64,000 nucleotides of DNA from the NCBI RefSeq assembly GCF_000308635.1, contig NZ_BAGD01000030.1, forward strand, positions 1 through 64,000. The letters run 5' to 3'. The translations under genes were made by a program, and so were the position numbers. The first letter of the stretch is position 1; each line of letters opens with the position of its first letter. This document shows, piece after piece, positions 56,446 to 64,000 of the stretch. This DNA is from Nocardia otitidiscaviarum NBRC 14405 (GTDB lineage: Bacteria; Actinomycetota; Actinomycetes; Mycobacteriales; Mycobacteriaceae). The notes below the pieces were generated by a model. The model was not told where the DNA came from. It was given only the letters and a program-made list of their open reading frames with translations, and made no database searches.

Positions 56446-57462
56446 ATGGACCGGGTGACCGATTCCACGGAGTTGCTCTTCGGTGTGTACGCGGCGGGGC
56501 AGGTCAGCACGGTGGCCGGGCCGCCCGACGACCGCGCCGCCATCACGGATCTGGTGCGGCGGCTACAGGGGGACGCGCCGTTCGTGGTGCGGGAGTACCT
56601 GCACTACCTGGGCACTCCACCGGACCCGGAACGGGCTGCGGTCCTGCACCCCGAACGCGTCTACGGCGAGTTGACCATGCCGGATCGGTGGTATCTGGAG
56701 GAGCACCGGCAGTTGGACCTGGTGCTCTGCTACCTGCCGACCGCCGTCGACGTGGACGGCTGGCTGAATTTCATCGACCGGGCCATCGACCGGTACGGGC
56801 GGATCGTGCGCTACCTCCAGATCACCCTGGAACCCAATTTCGACATCCCGTGGATCGACGGCAGTTCCCCCGGCGTGGTGGCGGCCCTGGTGCACGGCAT
56901 CGCGCACGCGCGCAAGGCGCTCGACACGGTGGGCCTGGACGCGGTGCGCATCGGATTCTCGGTGGCCGAATCACCGGACTGGATGGGCGGTGACGCGGCC
57001 TTCTGGGAACGGCTGGCGGCCGTACCCGCACACGAATTCGCCGACCTGGTCGACTATGTCGGGCTGGCGCTGTATCCCGATGCCTTCTCCCCGGTCGCAC
57101 CGCACGGCACGCCGGGCGATATCGATTCCCAGGTGAAGCACGCCATCGGGCAGCTGCGCGAGGAGTCGCTGCCCGAGGCGCACATCGGATCTCACGTACC
57201 GATCCACATCTCGGAATGCGGCAGCGTCACCGGCCCGGAACGCACCCCCGAACACCAGGCCGACAGCATCGACCACCTGGTGCGCGCCGTTGCGGCGGTG
57301 CGAAGCCGCCACCACGTGACCCATCTGGAGCTCTTCGGCCTGCGCGACGCCAACTCCGCTCAGCCGGAACCCATGGCGCAGTTGGGAATCACGTCCAGCG
57401 ACTACCGCCCCAAGGCGGCCTTCGAGACCTATCGCCGCCTGGTGGAGGAGTTCAGCGCCTGA
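56446..57462 (+). CDS. Glycoside-hydrolase-like TIM-barrel protein
   Basis: Encodes 338 residues with the look of a cellulase-superfamily barrel. YLQITLEPNFDIPW forms a central strand. YVGLALYPDAF and the end-of-strand motif IHISECG carry a glutamate in the position of a glycosidase nucleophile. GFSVAESPDW could hold a second acidic residue. There is no signal peptide, so it would act inside the cell. It is divergent from the ligase pair; 56233-56445 holds both promoters. The start could also be the GTG at 56455. Enzyme activity is only a guess from the fold pattern. Confidence 0.6.
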   Translation: MDRVTDSTELLFGVYAAGQVSTVAGPPDDRAAITDLVRRLQGDAPFVVREYLHYLGTPPDPERAAVLHPERVYGELTMPDRWYLEEHRQLDLVLCYLPTAVDVDGWLNFIDRAIDRYGRIVRYLQITLEPNFDIPWIDGSSPGVVAALVHGIAHARKALDTVGLDAVRIGFSVAESPDWMGGDAAFWERLAAVPAHEFADLVDYVGLALYPDAFSPVAPHGTPGDIDSQVKHAIGQLREESLPEAHIGSHVPIHISECGSVTGPERTPEHQADSIDHLVRAVAAVRSRHHVTHLELFGLRDANSAQPEPMAQLGITSSDYRPKAAFETYRRLVEEFSA

Positions 57463-57486
57463 CGCTCGGCCCCGGACCCCTGAAAC

Positions 57487-58383
57487 TCACTGCCGCCGAA
57501 TCGGATTGCTCCAGGCCCGGTTGCCCGCGACGTCGGTGACCGTCACCCGCACATACGGGCTGCGCGCGAACATGTCCAGCGGCAGCCGACATTCGGTCAA
57601 CCCGTCACCCATCCGCCACTGCGCCCCGGGAACCGATCCGGTCACCACGATCTTGTGCACCGGCGAGCACCGAATCCCGATCCGCCCGCCCGCGATCTCG
57701 ATGCCGTGAATCTCCGGCCCGGTACTGGAGTAGTAGTGCCCGGCCTTCAACGCGATCAGCAAAGCATCAGGATCGAGGGATTCGGCACGTACCTGCACCC
57801 AGGCATCGCGCCCGGCCGGATCCTGCGGCTGAAAGTGACAGTCGTCGGCCGCATACGCGTCGAGCCGATACCCCCGCCCCGGCAGCACATCGTAGAGATG
57901 CAGACTGTCCCCCCGATCCTCCCGCGCCGCAAGCGAATTGAACACCTCCACCGCATGCGCCGCATCCAGCGTCGCCGCATCCTCGACGGTCGACAAAGCT
58001 GCCGCCGGATGCGCCATCCCGATGAAAGCCCCCGCCGCCCGCGCCCGCCGCGCCAACTCCGGCCCACTCTCGGACGGCTCCGGCGGCACGAACCCCACCG
58101 GCAACCCCACCGCGACAATATGCCACCTACTGGCGAATTCCGTTCGCGGCGCCTCCAACTCGGCCCCGAGCAATGTGGTGAAATCGTCGGTTCGAATGGC
58201 CCGCGTATCCGTGAGTGGAAACCCGTACTCCGGGCGGAAGTGGTCGGTGACGGCGACGAAGTCGTACCCCGCCTCCCGATACCGCCGACAGACCTCCTCC
58301 GGTGCCAGCGCGCCATCCGACCGGTTCGAGTGACAGTGCAGATTCCCCCGCCAGAACCGACCGGGCAACGTGAAGGGCAACAT
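57487..58383 (-). CDS. PHP-domain metallo-phosphoesterase (CehA/McbA-type)
   Basis: Encodes 298 residues. The metal-binding motifs of PHP proteins are present: GNLHCHSNRSDGALAPEEV, FVAVTDHFRPEYG, LLGAELEAP, the histidine in FIGMAHPAA, EVFNS and AYAADDCHF. The last 80 residues form a small beta domain. It should hydrolyse a phosphate or related ester with divalent metals. It is convergent with the TIM-barrel gene (25-base gap). The ATG at 58383 was kept. Confidence 0.85.
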   Translation of the reverse strand: MLPFTLPGRFWRGNLHCHSNRSDGALAPEEVCRRYREAGYDFVAVTDHFRPEYGFPLTDTRAIRTDDFTTLLGAELEAPRTEFASRWHIVAVGLPVGFVPPEPSESGPELARRARAAGAFIGMAHPAAALSTVEDAATLDAAHAVEVFNSLAAREDRGDSLHLYDVLPGRGYRLDAYAADDCHFQPQDPAGRDAWVQVRAESLDPDALLIALKAGHYYSSTGPEIHGIEIAGGRIGIRCSPVHKIVVTGSVPGAQWRMGDGLTECRLPLDMFARSPYVRVTVTDVAGNRAWSNPIRRQ

Positions 58384-58512
58384 CGCCCCAGTATGTGAGA
58401 TATCGAGTGGGGCGGGCCATGGCTGTCGCCCTGGCCTCCGCCGGCTGCCATCGGCTGAGGTGCCCCGCTGGGCACAGCACTGTGGAATCCCCGATGGAAT
58501 GCCGCGAACGGA

Positions 58513-58546
58513 AACCGGCGCGAGCTCCGCGGAACTCGCGCCGGTT
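58513..58546 (-). terminator. Strong hairpin terminator of the fadE operon
   Basis: A perfect 12-bp stem (AACCGGCGCGAG / CTCGCGCCGGTT) with a 10-base loop begins 15 bases after the fadE23 stop. On the minus strand it is followed by TTCCGTTC. The rest of 58384-58561 shows no gene. Confidence 0.75.
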
Positions 58547-58561
58547 GCCCTGTCCCAGAAC

Positions 58562-59794
58562 CTACTTCAGCTTGTCGCTCGACAGTCCCAGCACCCGCCG
58601 GGCCACGATGAGCTGCTGGATCTGCTGGGTGCCTTCGAAGATGTCGAGGATCTTCGAGTCGCGGCCCCACTTCTCGAGCAGGGTGCGCTGGCTGTAGCCG
58701 AGGGGGCCCGCGAGTTCGACGGCCTTGAGGGTGACGTCGGTGCCCATGCGGCCGGCCTTGGCCTTGGACATGGAGGCCTCGAGGGAGTTCGGCTTCTTGT
58801 TGTCGGCCATCCAGGCCGCGCGTAGGGAGAGCAGGTAGGCGGCTTCCCAGTCGGCTTCCAGGCGGAGGTATTCCGCGGCGGCGGCGTGCTGGTTGTTCGG
58901 CGGGGTGTCGTAGGAGATCTCGACGCCCGCGTCGGTGAGGATCTTGCGCAGTTCCTCGAGGGCGGCGCGGCCCACACCGACGGCCATACCGGCCACCAGC
59001 GGGCGGGTGTTGTCGAACGTCTGCATGACGCCCGCGAAACCCTTCTCCACATTGACTTCCGGCGAACCGAGGATGTTGTCCTTCGGAATGCGGCAGTCCT
59101 CGAAGCGGATCTCGGCGGTGTCGGACGCCTTGATGCCGAGCTTGTGCTCGAGGCGGGACACGGTGAGGCCCTTGGCATCCCGGGGCACCACGAAGGACTT
59201 GATGGCGGCGCGGCCCTTGGACTTGTCCACCGAGGCCCACACCACGATGTGGGTGGCACGCGACCCGGCGGTCACGAAGATCTTGGTGCCGTTGAGCACC
59301 CACTCGTCACCGTCGAGCACCGCGGTGGTGGACACCGCGGCCGAGTCGGAACCGAAGGACGGCTCGGTGATCGCCATGGCGGCCCACACCTTGCCGAAGC
59401 GCTGCAACTGCTCATCGGTGGCGACCGCGGCGATGGCCGCATTGCCCAGGCCCTGGTAGGGGATGGAGAGCATGAGGCCGACATCGCCCCACGAGGTCTC
59501 CAGGGCGTTCATGAGCGCGGACATGTTGCCGCCGTTGCTGTTGCCCAGCAGTTCGGTGGCGTGGCCGTCGCCCTCGCCCTCCTGGGCCTTGCGTCCACCG
59601 GTGGCGCCGGAGACGTCCTGCGCGCCGGAGTCGGACAGGCCCTCCACCATGGCGGCCATGGTGTCCAGCTCGACCGGGTACTCGTGCTCGGCGAGGTCGT
59701 ACTTACGCGAGGTGGGGCGGAAGATCTCCGCGGCCACCTGATGGGCCTGATTGGCGCTGGCCCGCAGCTTCTTGGGGAGTTCGAGATTGATCAT
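58562..59794 (-). CDS. fadE23: Acyl-CoA dehydrogenase FadE23-like
   Basis: Encodes 410 residues closely following mycobacterial FadE23: MINLELPKKL, KYDLAEHEYPVELDT, SWGDVGLMLSIPYQGLGNAA, AMAITEPSFGSDSAAV (FAD/acyl binding), LNGTKIFVTAGSRATHIV, FDNTRPLVAGMAVG, and the C-terminal EKWGRDSKILDIFEGTQQIQQL, which carries the usual flavin contact. A Gly/Asp-rich stretch (about residues 58-88) is a loop between the first helices. It lies 27 bases downstream of fadE24 and is surely co-transcribed. The two probably form a heteromeric enzyme acting on a steroid-type or long-chain acyl-CoA, as other actinobacterial FadE pairs do. Confidence 0.9.
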   Translation of the reverse strand: MINLELPKKLRASANQAHQVAAEIFRPTSRKYDLAEHEYPVELDTMAAMVEGLSDSGAQDVSGATGGRKAQEGEGDGHATELLGNSNGGNMSALMNALETSWGDVGLMLSIPYQGLGNAAIAAVATDEQLQRFGKVWAAMAITEPSFGSDSAAVSTTAVLDGDEWVLNGTKIFVTAGSRATHIVVWASVDKSKGRAAIKSFVVPRDAKGLTVSRLEHKLGIKASDTAEIRFEDCRIPKDNILGSPEVNVEKGFAGVMQTFDNTRPLVAGMAVGVGRAALEELRKILTDAGVEISYDTPPNNQHAAAAEYLRLEADWEAAYLLSLRAAWMADNKKPNSLEASMSKAKAGRMGTDVTLKAVELAGPLGYSQRTLLEKWGRDSKILDIFEGTQQIQQLIVARRVLGLSSDKLK

Positions 59795-59821
59795 TGGTGG
59801 TCTCCGTGTGAGAAGTCGGGG

Positions 59822-61204
59822 CTAGACGAGGACGACGCCTTCGGCGACACCGATGCCGCGCAGATCGCGGTACCAGCGCTCGACCGGGTGCTCCTTGGTG
59901 AAGCCGTGGCCGCCGAGCAACTGCACGCCGTCCAGGCCGATCTGCATACCCTTGTCGGTGGCCAGCTTCTTGGCCAGCGCCGCCTCGCGGGCGAACGACA
60001 GCCCCTGCTCGGCGCGCGACGCGCCACGCAGCGTCACCAGGCGCATACCGTCCAGCTCGATCGCCATATTGGCGACCATGAACGCCACCGCCTGCCGGTG
60101 CGCGATCGGCTCACCGAACGCCTCGCGCTCCTTCACATACGGAATCACGTAATCCAGCACGGCCTGGCCGGTGCCGACCGCCAGCGACGACCAGCCCAGC
60201 CGGGCCAGCCGCACCGCGTCCGCGTAATCCTCGGCGCGCTGCACGGCGTCGGCATCGCCCAGGATGGCGTTGGCCGGAACCGCGACATTGTTCAGCAGCA
60301 GGCGACCCAGGCCCGCGGCGCGCAGACCCATGGCCGGATCCGCCTCGATCACCACACCGTCGGTGTCGGATTCGACGATGAAGAAGGCGGGGCGGCCGTC
60401 GAGTTCGGCGGCGACGATGAACAGCTCGGCGTCACCGGCGGCCGGAACCAGGCTCTTCACACCGTTGAGGCGGTAGCCGCTGGGGGAGCGGGTCGCCTTG
60501 GTGCGCAGCGCGAAGGGGTCGAACAGCGGCTGCGGCTCGCTGATCACGACCGATGCCTGCGGCACGTTCTCGCCGGTGAAAGCGCCGAGGTAGGTGCGCT
60601 GCTGGGCGTCGGTACCCCACTGCGACAGCGCCACGGCCACGCCGCTGGGGGCCAGGATGGGCAGTGCGAGTCCCATATCGCCGTGCGCGAGCGCCTCGGC
60701 GACCAGCGCGTTGGTGACCGCGCCGCGCTCGGAGGCCGCGCCGTCCAGCTCCTCGGGAACATTGATCAGGGTGATGCCGAGTTCCGCGGCCCGCTCGAGC
60801 AGATCACGCGGGGCCTTGGCGGCGTTGTCGGCGTCGTAGGCGGCCGGGCGCAGGATCTCCTCGGCGAACTCCTTCACCGTCTCGACGATCATCTGCTGTT
60901 CGTCGGTCGGGGTCAGGTCGAAGTAGTCCTTGCCCCGGGACTCGTTGGCGGGCAGCCGCTTCGGAGCGCCGCCGCCGGACACCTTCTCGAACGCCCGGGT
61001 GGCCGCGCCGAGGGTGCGGAAACCGGTCTTGGTGCCCTCGTAGGTGAGCCGCTCGATCGGCTTGCGCAGCTTGTACTTCTCGGCGAGTTCCGATCCCGTG
61101 ATCGTCGTCATGACCCGCATGGCCGCGCCCATCCAGTCGCGCTTGACCGGGTTGAGTCCGACAGCGGAGGTGTCCCGCTTCGTTGCGGTGTCTCGAGTAC
61201 TCAT
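59822..61204 (-). CDS. fadE24: Acyl-CoA dehydrogenase FadE24-like
   Basis: Encodes 460 residues. The N-terminal 90 are specific to this subfamily; the acyl-CoA dehydrogenase core begins at FDLTPTDEQQMIVETVKEFAEEILRP. Other segments are LINVPEELDGA, LVAEALAHGDMGLALPIL, SGYRLNGVKSLVPAA, VLDYVIPYVKEREAFGEPIAHRQAVAFMVANM and GVQLLGGHGFTKEHPVERWYRDLRG. The usual catalytic glutamate near the C-terminus is not evident, as is typical when a partner subunit shares the active site. The ATG at 61204 is chosen over 61213. Two palindromic operators lie just upstream. Confidence 0.88.
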   Translation of the reverse strand: MSTRDTATKRDTSAVGLNPVKRDWMGAAMRVMTTITGSELAEKYKLRKPIERLTYEGTKTGFRTLGAATRAFEKVSGGGAPKRLPANESRGKDYFDLTPTDEQQMIVETVKEFAEEILRPAAYDADNAAKAPRDLLERAAELGITLINVPEELDGAASERGAVTNALVAEALAHGDMGLALPILAPSGVAVALSQWGTDAQQRTYLGAFTGENVPQASVVISEPQPLFDPFALRTKATRSPSGYRLNGVKSLVPAAGDAELFIVAAELDGRPAFFIVESDTDGVVIEADPAMGLRAAGLGRLLLNNVAVPANAILGDADAVQRAEDYADAVRLARLGWSSLAVGTGQAVLDYVIPYVKEREAFGEPIAHRQAVAFMVANMAIELDGMRLVTLRGASRAEQGLSFAREAALAKKLATDKGMQIGLDGVQLLGGHGFTKEHPVERWYRDLRGIGVAEGVVLV

Positions 61205-61249
61205 AATCACCAAATTTCTCGGGTGTGTGGGGTGATCCTGCCCAGCAAT

Positions 61250-61286
61250 CTTACTCCTGAGTAAGACTATCTTACTTCAGAGTAAG
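61250..61286. promoter_or_regulatory. Double palindromic operator upstream of fadE24-fadE23
   Basis: Two near-identical inverted repeats: CTTACTC-CT-GAGTAAG (61250-61265) and CTTACT-TCAG-AGTAAG (61271-61286). Their centres are 21 bases apart, two turns of the helix, so two dimers could bind on the same face. They lie 46 bases upstream of the fadE24 ATG in an AT-rich spot and have the form of a TetR-family operator. They could also control the divergent small secreted protein gene. Confidence 0.65.
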
Positions 61287-61429
61287 AAAGCCGTCGAGAG
61301 TTGTCGAATCACCTGGTCGGTGGCGGAGTGTCGAGATCGCGGCAACTAGTGAAACAAATTCGCTTCAGAAAGAGGCGGGCTGGGCTACCGTGGGGGCGCA
61401 TCATCCGCCCCCGCAAGGAGGTCGCACCC

Positions 61430-61696
61430 ATGAAGAGACTCGTGGCCACGGCCGGTGCCGTCGCCGCCCTGACCCTCGCCGTCGTACCCGCCGCATCCGC
61501 CACCATCCCGCTGGAGCCGTACCAGCCGATTCAGACCCCGGCAGAGGCCGGCGCGATCGGCACCGAATTCGGCAGCAGCGGCAGTGCCAGCGAGGTCGGC
61601 TCCAACTCCGCACTGCCCACGCCCGGTGGCGGCGATACCGACGTGGACGTCGGCATCGACACCAACTCCGCCGGATTCGACCTGATTCCGGACTGA
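61430..61696 (+). CDS. Small secreted protein
   Basis: Encodes 88 residues with a classical signal peptide (MKRLVATAGAVAALTLAVVPAASA). The mature part is short, acidic and Gly/Ser-rich (GGGDTDVDVGIDTNSAGFD), likely unstructured. AAGGAGG lies 9 bases before the ATG. It has no recognised family; it is probably an exported or wall-associated peptide. Confidence 0.75.
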   Translation: MKRLVATAGAVAALTLAVVPAASATIPLEPYQPIQTPAEAGAIGTEFGSSGSASEVGSNSALPTPGGGDTDVDVGIDTNSAGFDLIPD

Positions 61697-61758
61697 CTCG
61701 CGCGTACCGGCGACGGCACCGCAGCTGGCGCGCCGGTACCCGCGCCGAACCGGACCCG

Positions 61759-63207
61759 ATGTGGGACGGTAACGATATGTACTGGGTAGCGGGGGTTTTC
61801 GCGGTCGTCCTCGGAGTGTTCGCCGATCGGTACGGCTACCACCGCGACGAGATGTACTTCCTCGCGGCGGGTCGGCGACTCGACTGGGGATACGCCGACC
61901 AACCGCCGCTGACACCGCTGATCGCTCGGGCCATCTCGGCCATCAACGCGGATTCGCTGGTGCTGCTGCGGCTTCCGGCGATCGTGGCAGCCACCGTCGT
62001 GGTGATCTGCGCCGGGCTCGCGGCACGGGAACTCGGTGGTGGGAAGGCCGCGCAAGCGCTGGCGTCGGCCTCGGTGGCGGCCGCGGCGCTGGTCATGGCG
62101 GCCGGGCATCTGTTCGGTACCACGATCATCGATCTCGCGGTGTGGTCGGGTGTGGTCGTTCTGCTGCTGCGATTGCTGCGACCGGAAGCCGACCCGCGGT
62201 TGTGGCTCGCGGTGGGGGTGCTCGCGGGGGTCGGGCTGCTGAACAAGGCGCTCATCGCGGTTCCGCTGGTCGTCACGGCGTTGTGCTTCGCCGCGATCGG
62301 CCCGCGAAAGATATTCGCCACCAGGTACTTCCCTCTAGCCGTCCTGCTCGCGGCCCTGCTCATATCGCCCTATCTGGTCTGGCAGGCCCGGCACGGCTGG
62401 CCGCAATGGGAGGTGAGCAGGTCGCTGGCGGGCGGATCGTCGGGCACCTCGGACACGCCGCTCACCTTCATACTCCTGCAATTGGGGTTGATCGGACCGC
62501 TGCTGGTGCCGCTGTGGGGGTACGGGTTGTGGTGGCTGTGGCGGCGACCGCCCCATCGCGCATTCGCTCTCACCTACGGCGTGCTGTTCGCTCTCTATGC
62601 CGTCGCCGGCGGGAAGGCGTACTACCTGGGTGGAATGTATCCGCTGCTGCTCGCCGCCGGGGCGGTGGGACTCGAGCGGTGGTACACGGCGCGTCGGGTG
62701 CGCGCGGTCGGCGTCGGTGCCGTGGTGGGCGTCGGCGCGGTCGGGTCGGCGCTGTTGTTCCTACCGGTGCTCCCGATCTCCGCGGTTCCGGAATCGCCGG
62801 TGTCGACGGTGAATTACGACGCGGGGGAGACCATCGGCTGGCCGGAGTTCGTGCGGCAGATCGCCGAGATCCGATCCGAGGTCGCACCCGACGCCGAACT
62901 ACTCACGTCCAACTACGGGGAGGCCGCCGCCCTCGAACGCTTCGGCGCGGCGTACGGGCTGCCGACGCCGCACAGCGGACACAACGCCTACTGGTGGTGG
63001 GGTCCACCCGCCGACGGCCGGTGGGTGTTCACAGTGGGTATTCCGCGAGCGGAGGTCGAAAGCCTGTGTCACGAACCGGAATCGGTGGGGCGGATCGACA
63101 ACGGATTCGGTATCGACAACGACGAACAGGGTGCGGAGCTGTTGCTGTGCCGCGATCCGCGCAGGTCGTGGGGTGAAATGTGGTCTATGATGCGTCATCT
63201 TGGATAA
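61759..63207 (+). CDS. GT39-type membrane glycosyltransferase (ArnT/PMT-like)
   Basis: Encodes 482 residues with about ten membrane helices. The early motif YHRDEMYFLAAGRRLDWGYADQPPLTPLIAR carries the catalytic acidic pair and the family QPPL signature of dolichyl/polyprenyl-phosphate sugar transferases. HLFGTTIIDLAVW and LNKALIAVPLVVTALCF follow. The C-terminal 130 residues form an extracytoplasmic domain. The sugar donor would be polyprenyl-phosphate-linked; the acceptor could be cell-wall glycan or protein. The ATG at 61759 is used; the N-terminus has only one helix before the catalytic loop, which is normal. Confidence 0.85.
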   Translation: MWDGNDMYWVAGVFAVVLGVFADRYGYHRDEMYFLAAGRRLDWGYADQPPLTPLIARAISAINADSLVLLRLPAIVAATVVVICAGLAARELGGGKAAQALASASVAAAALVMAAGHLFGTTIIDLAVWSGVVVLLLRLLRPEADPRLWLAVGVLAGVGLLNKALIAVPLVVTALCFAAIGPRKIFATRYFPLAVLLAALLISPYLVWQARHGWPQWEVSRSLAGGSSGTSDTPLTFILLQLGLIGPLLVPLWGYGLWWLWRRPPHRAFALTYGVLFALYAVAGGKAYYLGGMYPLLLAAGAVGLERWYTARRVRAVGVGAVVGVGAVGSALLFLPVLPISAVPESPVSTVNYDAGETIGWPEFVRQIAEIRSEVAPDAELLTSNYGEAAALERFGAAYGLPTPHSGHNAYWWWGPPADGRWVFTVGIPRAEVESLCHEPESVGRIDNGFGIDNDEQGAELLLCRDPRRSWGEMWSMMRHLG

Positions 63208-63378
63208 TGTTCTGACACAACGCAATTGCAATGATCCAAGTTCAAACCTCCTTGTTTTCAAAGCGATTCGCTGCGTTGCAAGATCTGTATAACGAGGAGT
63301 TTTGTGCGGTTATTTCGATCTCATAGCGTCAACTGTCAAGGGCCACTACGTTTTTCACCGAGGCGAAAGGAGGAAGTC
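63208..63378. other. AT-rich intergenic island upstream of a small peptide gene
   Basis: About 170 bases with a base composition clearly richer in A and T than anything around it. It contains a TATAAC at 63288-63293 that could be a -10 box, followed by GAGGAG and an in-frame GTG at 63304. The GTG could start a 57-residue form of the downstream peptide. There is no other gene here. It may hold a strong promoter or a small RNA. Confidence 0.5.
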
Positions 63379-63477
63379 ATGTTGTCAGGACTCGTCTCTG
63401 TAGTCGTTGGTTTGCTCGGTGGTCTCGTCGGGGTGCTGATCGGCCCCATGGATGGTGGCGGCACCGGATCCGCCTGA
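63379..63477 (+). CDS. 32-residue hydrophobic peptide
   Basis: ATG at 63379 is preceded by AAAGGAGGAAGTC, close to the ideal ribosome-binding site. The peptide is one Gly/Val/Leu-rich hydrophobic helix (LVSVVVGLLGGLVGVLIG) followed by a short Gly-rich tail. It is followed 18 bases on by a 12-bp terminator stem, so it looks like a complete small transcription unit. Possible roles are a membrane peptide, a toxin of the small hydrophobic type or a regulator; none is shown. Confidence 0.55.
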   Translation: MLSGLVSVVVGLLGGLVGVLIGPMDGGGTGSA

Positions 63478-63495
63478 TTCCACTCCGGACAGACA

Positions 63496-63525
63496 GAACG
63501 CCCCCGCGACGGAGCGGGGGCGTTC
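63496..63525 (+). terminator. Strong hairpin terminator after the small peptide gene
   Basis: A perfect 12-bp stem (GAACGCCCCCGC / GCGGGGGCGTTC) with a 6-base loop. It lies between the small peptide gene and the convergent phosphatase gene and could serve both. Confidence 0.8.
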
Positions 63526-63545
63526 TCGGCGTTTCCGGCGCGAAC

Positions 63546-63999
63546 TCAGCTCGCCAGCGCGGCCAGCACCACGTCGTGCAGCAGCCCATTGGTGGCCACC
63601 GCGCTGCCGCCGTGCGGGCCGGGGGTGCCGTCCAGGGCGGTGAAGCGGCCGCCCGCCTCCCGAATGAGAATGTCGAGGGCGGCCATATCCCACAGGGACA
63701 GTTCGGGTTCGGTGACGATGTCCACCGCGCCCTCCGCCAAGAGGGCGTACCCGAAGAAGTCGCCGTAGCCGCGCACCCGCCACACCTCGTCGGTGAGCGT
63801 GATGAGCTGATCCCGGCGGCCGATATCACGCCAGCCCGACAGGCTGGAGATCGCCAGACTGGCCGAACCCAGCTGCGGCACCGCCGACACCGAGATCGCC
63901 TTGGGCTCCCCGGACTCGAAACTGCTCCACGCCCCCGCCTCCCGCGCCGCCCACCAGCGCCGCGCCAGCGCCGGAGCGCTCACCACGCCCACCACGGGC
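63546..63999 (-). CDS. Inositol monophosphatase / histidinol-phosphatase (HisN-type), 5' part beyond edge
   Basis: About 150 C-terminal residues are visible; the frame stays open to the right edge. [24 protein letters not shown], a segment with [19 protein letters not shown], and the metal-site motif [21 protein letters not shown] (WDxAA) are those of the inositol-monophosphatase family. The stretch G-D-F-F-G-Y resembles HisN, which dephosphorylates histidinol phosphate. The N-terminal EExxxD/DPIDGT metal motifs lie outside the window. Confidence 0.85.
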   Translation of the reverse strand, partial: PVVGVVSAPALARRWWAAREAGAWSSFESGEPKAISVSAVPQLGSASLAISSLSGWRDIGRRDQLITLTDEVWRVRGYGDFFGYALLAEGAVDIVTEPELSLWDMAALDILIREAGGRFTALDGTPGPHGGSAVATNGLLHDVVLAALAS

Positions 64000-64000
64000 A

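Overview
The window is very GC-rich DNA from a mycolic-acid-type actinomycete, most likely Nocardia or a close relative. The evidence is an MPT83-like fasciclin protein beside SigK and RskA, a FadE24/FadE23 pair, a CmtR-like metal sensor with its P-type ATPase, an MCE-family protein, and abundant GTG/TTG starts. No rRNA, tRNA, insertion sequence, phage gene or CRISPR array was recognised.

Region 1 (1-3,655): the 3' end of an MPT83/MPT70-like FAS1 protein, then sigK, rskA (ATGA overlap) and a membrane-anchored sulfite-oxidase-like molybdopterin protein. This is an extracytoplasmic sigma-factor locus.

Region 2 (3,656-35,367): the main feature, a lipopeptide biosynthetic operon read rightwards. 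A fatty acyl-AMP ligase overlaps an unusual fusion of an acyl carrier protein with a luciferase-like FMN monooxygenase. Directly against its stop codon begins a single 28.5-kb NRPS gene of 9,516 codons. It encodes seven modules: C-A(FkbM methyltransferase)-T / C-A-T-E / C-A-T / C-A-T-E / C-A-T-E / C-A-T / C-A-T-TE. The inferred product is an N-acylated heptapeptide starting with a possibly O-methylated threonine and carrying D residues at positions 2, 4 and 5. Most other positions look hydrophobic. A CRP-like GTGA-N6-TCAC site lies in the promoter region. No MbtH protein, transporter or phosphopantetheinyl transferase is visible.

Region 3 (35,368-46,374): a PP2C-type phosphatase; a roughly 0.5-kb non-coding tandem repeat with an 83-bp period; a PlsC-like acyltransferase behind a possible small coupled ORF and a palindromic operator; an enoyl-CoA hydratase-like protein; an orphan MCE protein; a lipoprotein; a DUF6319-like protein; a membrane diguanylate cyclase; a sodium:solute symporter with a small membrane partner; and a small Cys-containing ORF ended by a hairpin.

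Region 4 (46,375-52,762): a heavy-metal P-type ATPase and CmtR-like ArsR repressor, a YbjQ-family protein, a possibly frameshifted small membrane gene, a secreted glycine-zipper protein, a PepSY membrane protein and a small membrane protein.

Region 5 (52,763-64,000): lipid metabolism, with two tandem FadD-type acyl-CoA ligases and the fadE24-fadE23 acyl-CoA dehydrogenase operon behind a double palindromic operator. Around them lie a TIM-barrel hydrolase-like protein, a PHP phosphoesterase, a small secreted protein, a GT39-type membrane glycosyltransferase, a 32-residue hydrophobic peptide gene in an AT-rich island closed by a strong terminator, and the 3' part of an inositol-monophosphatase/HisN-type gene running off the right edge.

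Start codons are my choices from ribosome-binding sites, overlaps and family length. Functional names come from recalled family features, not from database searches.
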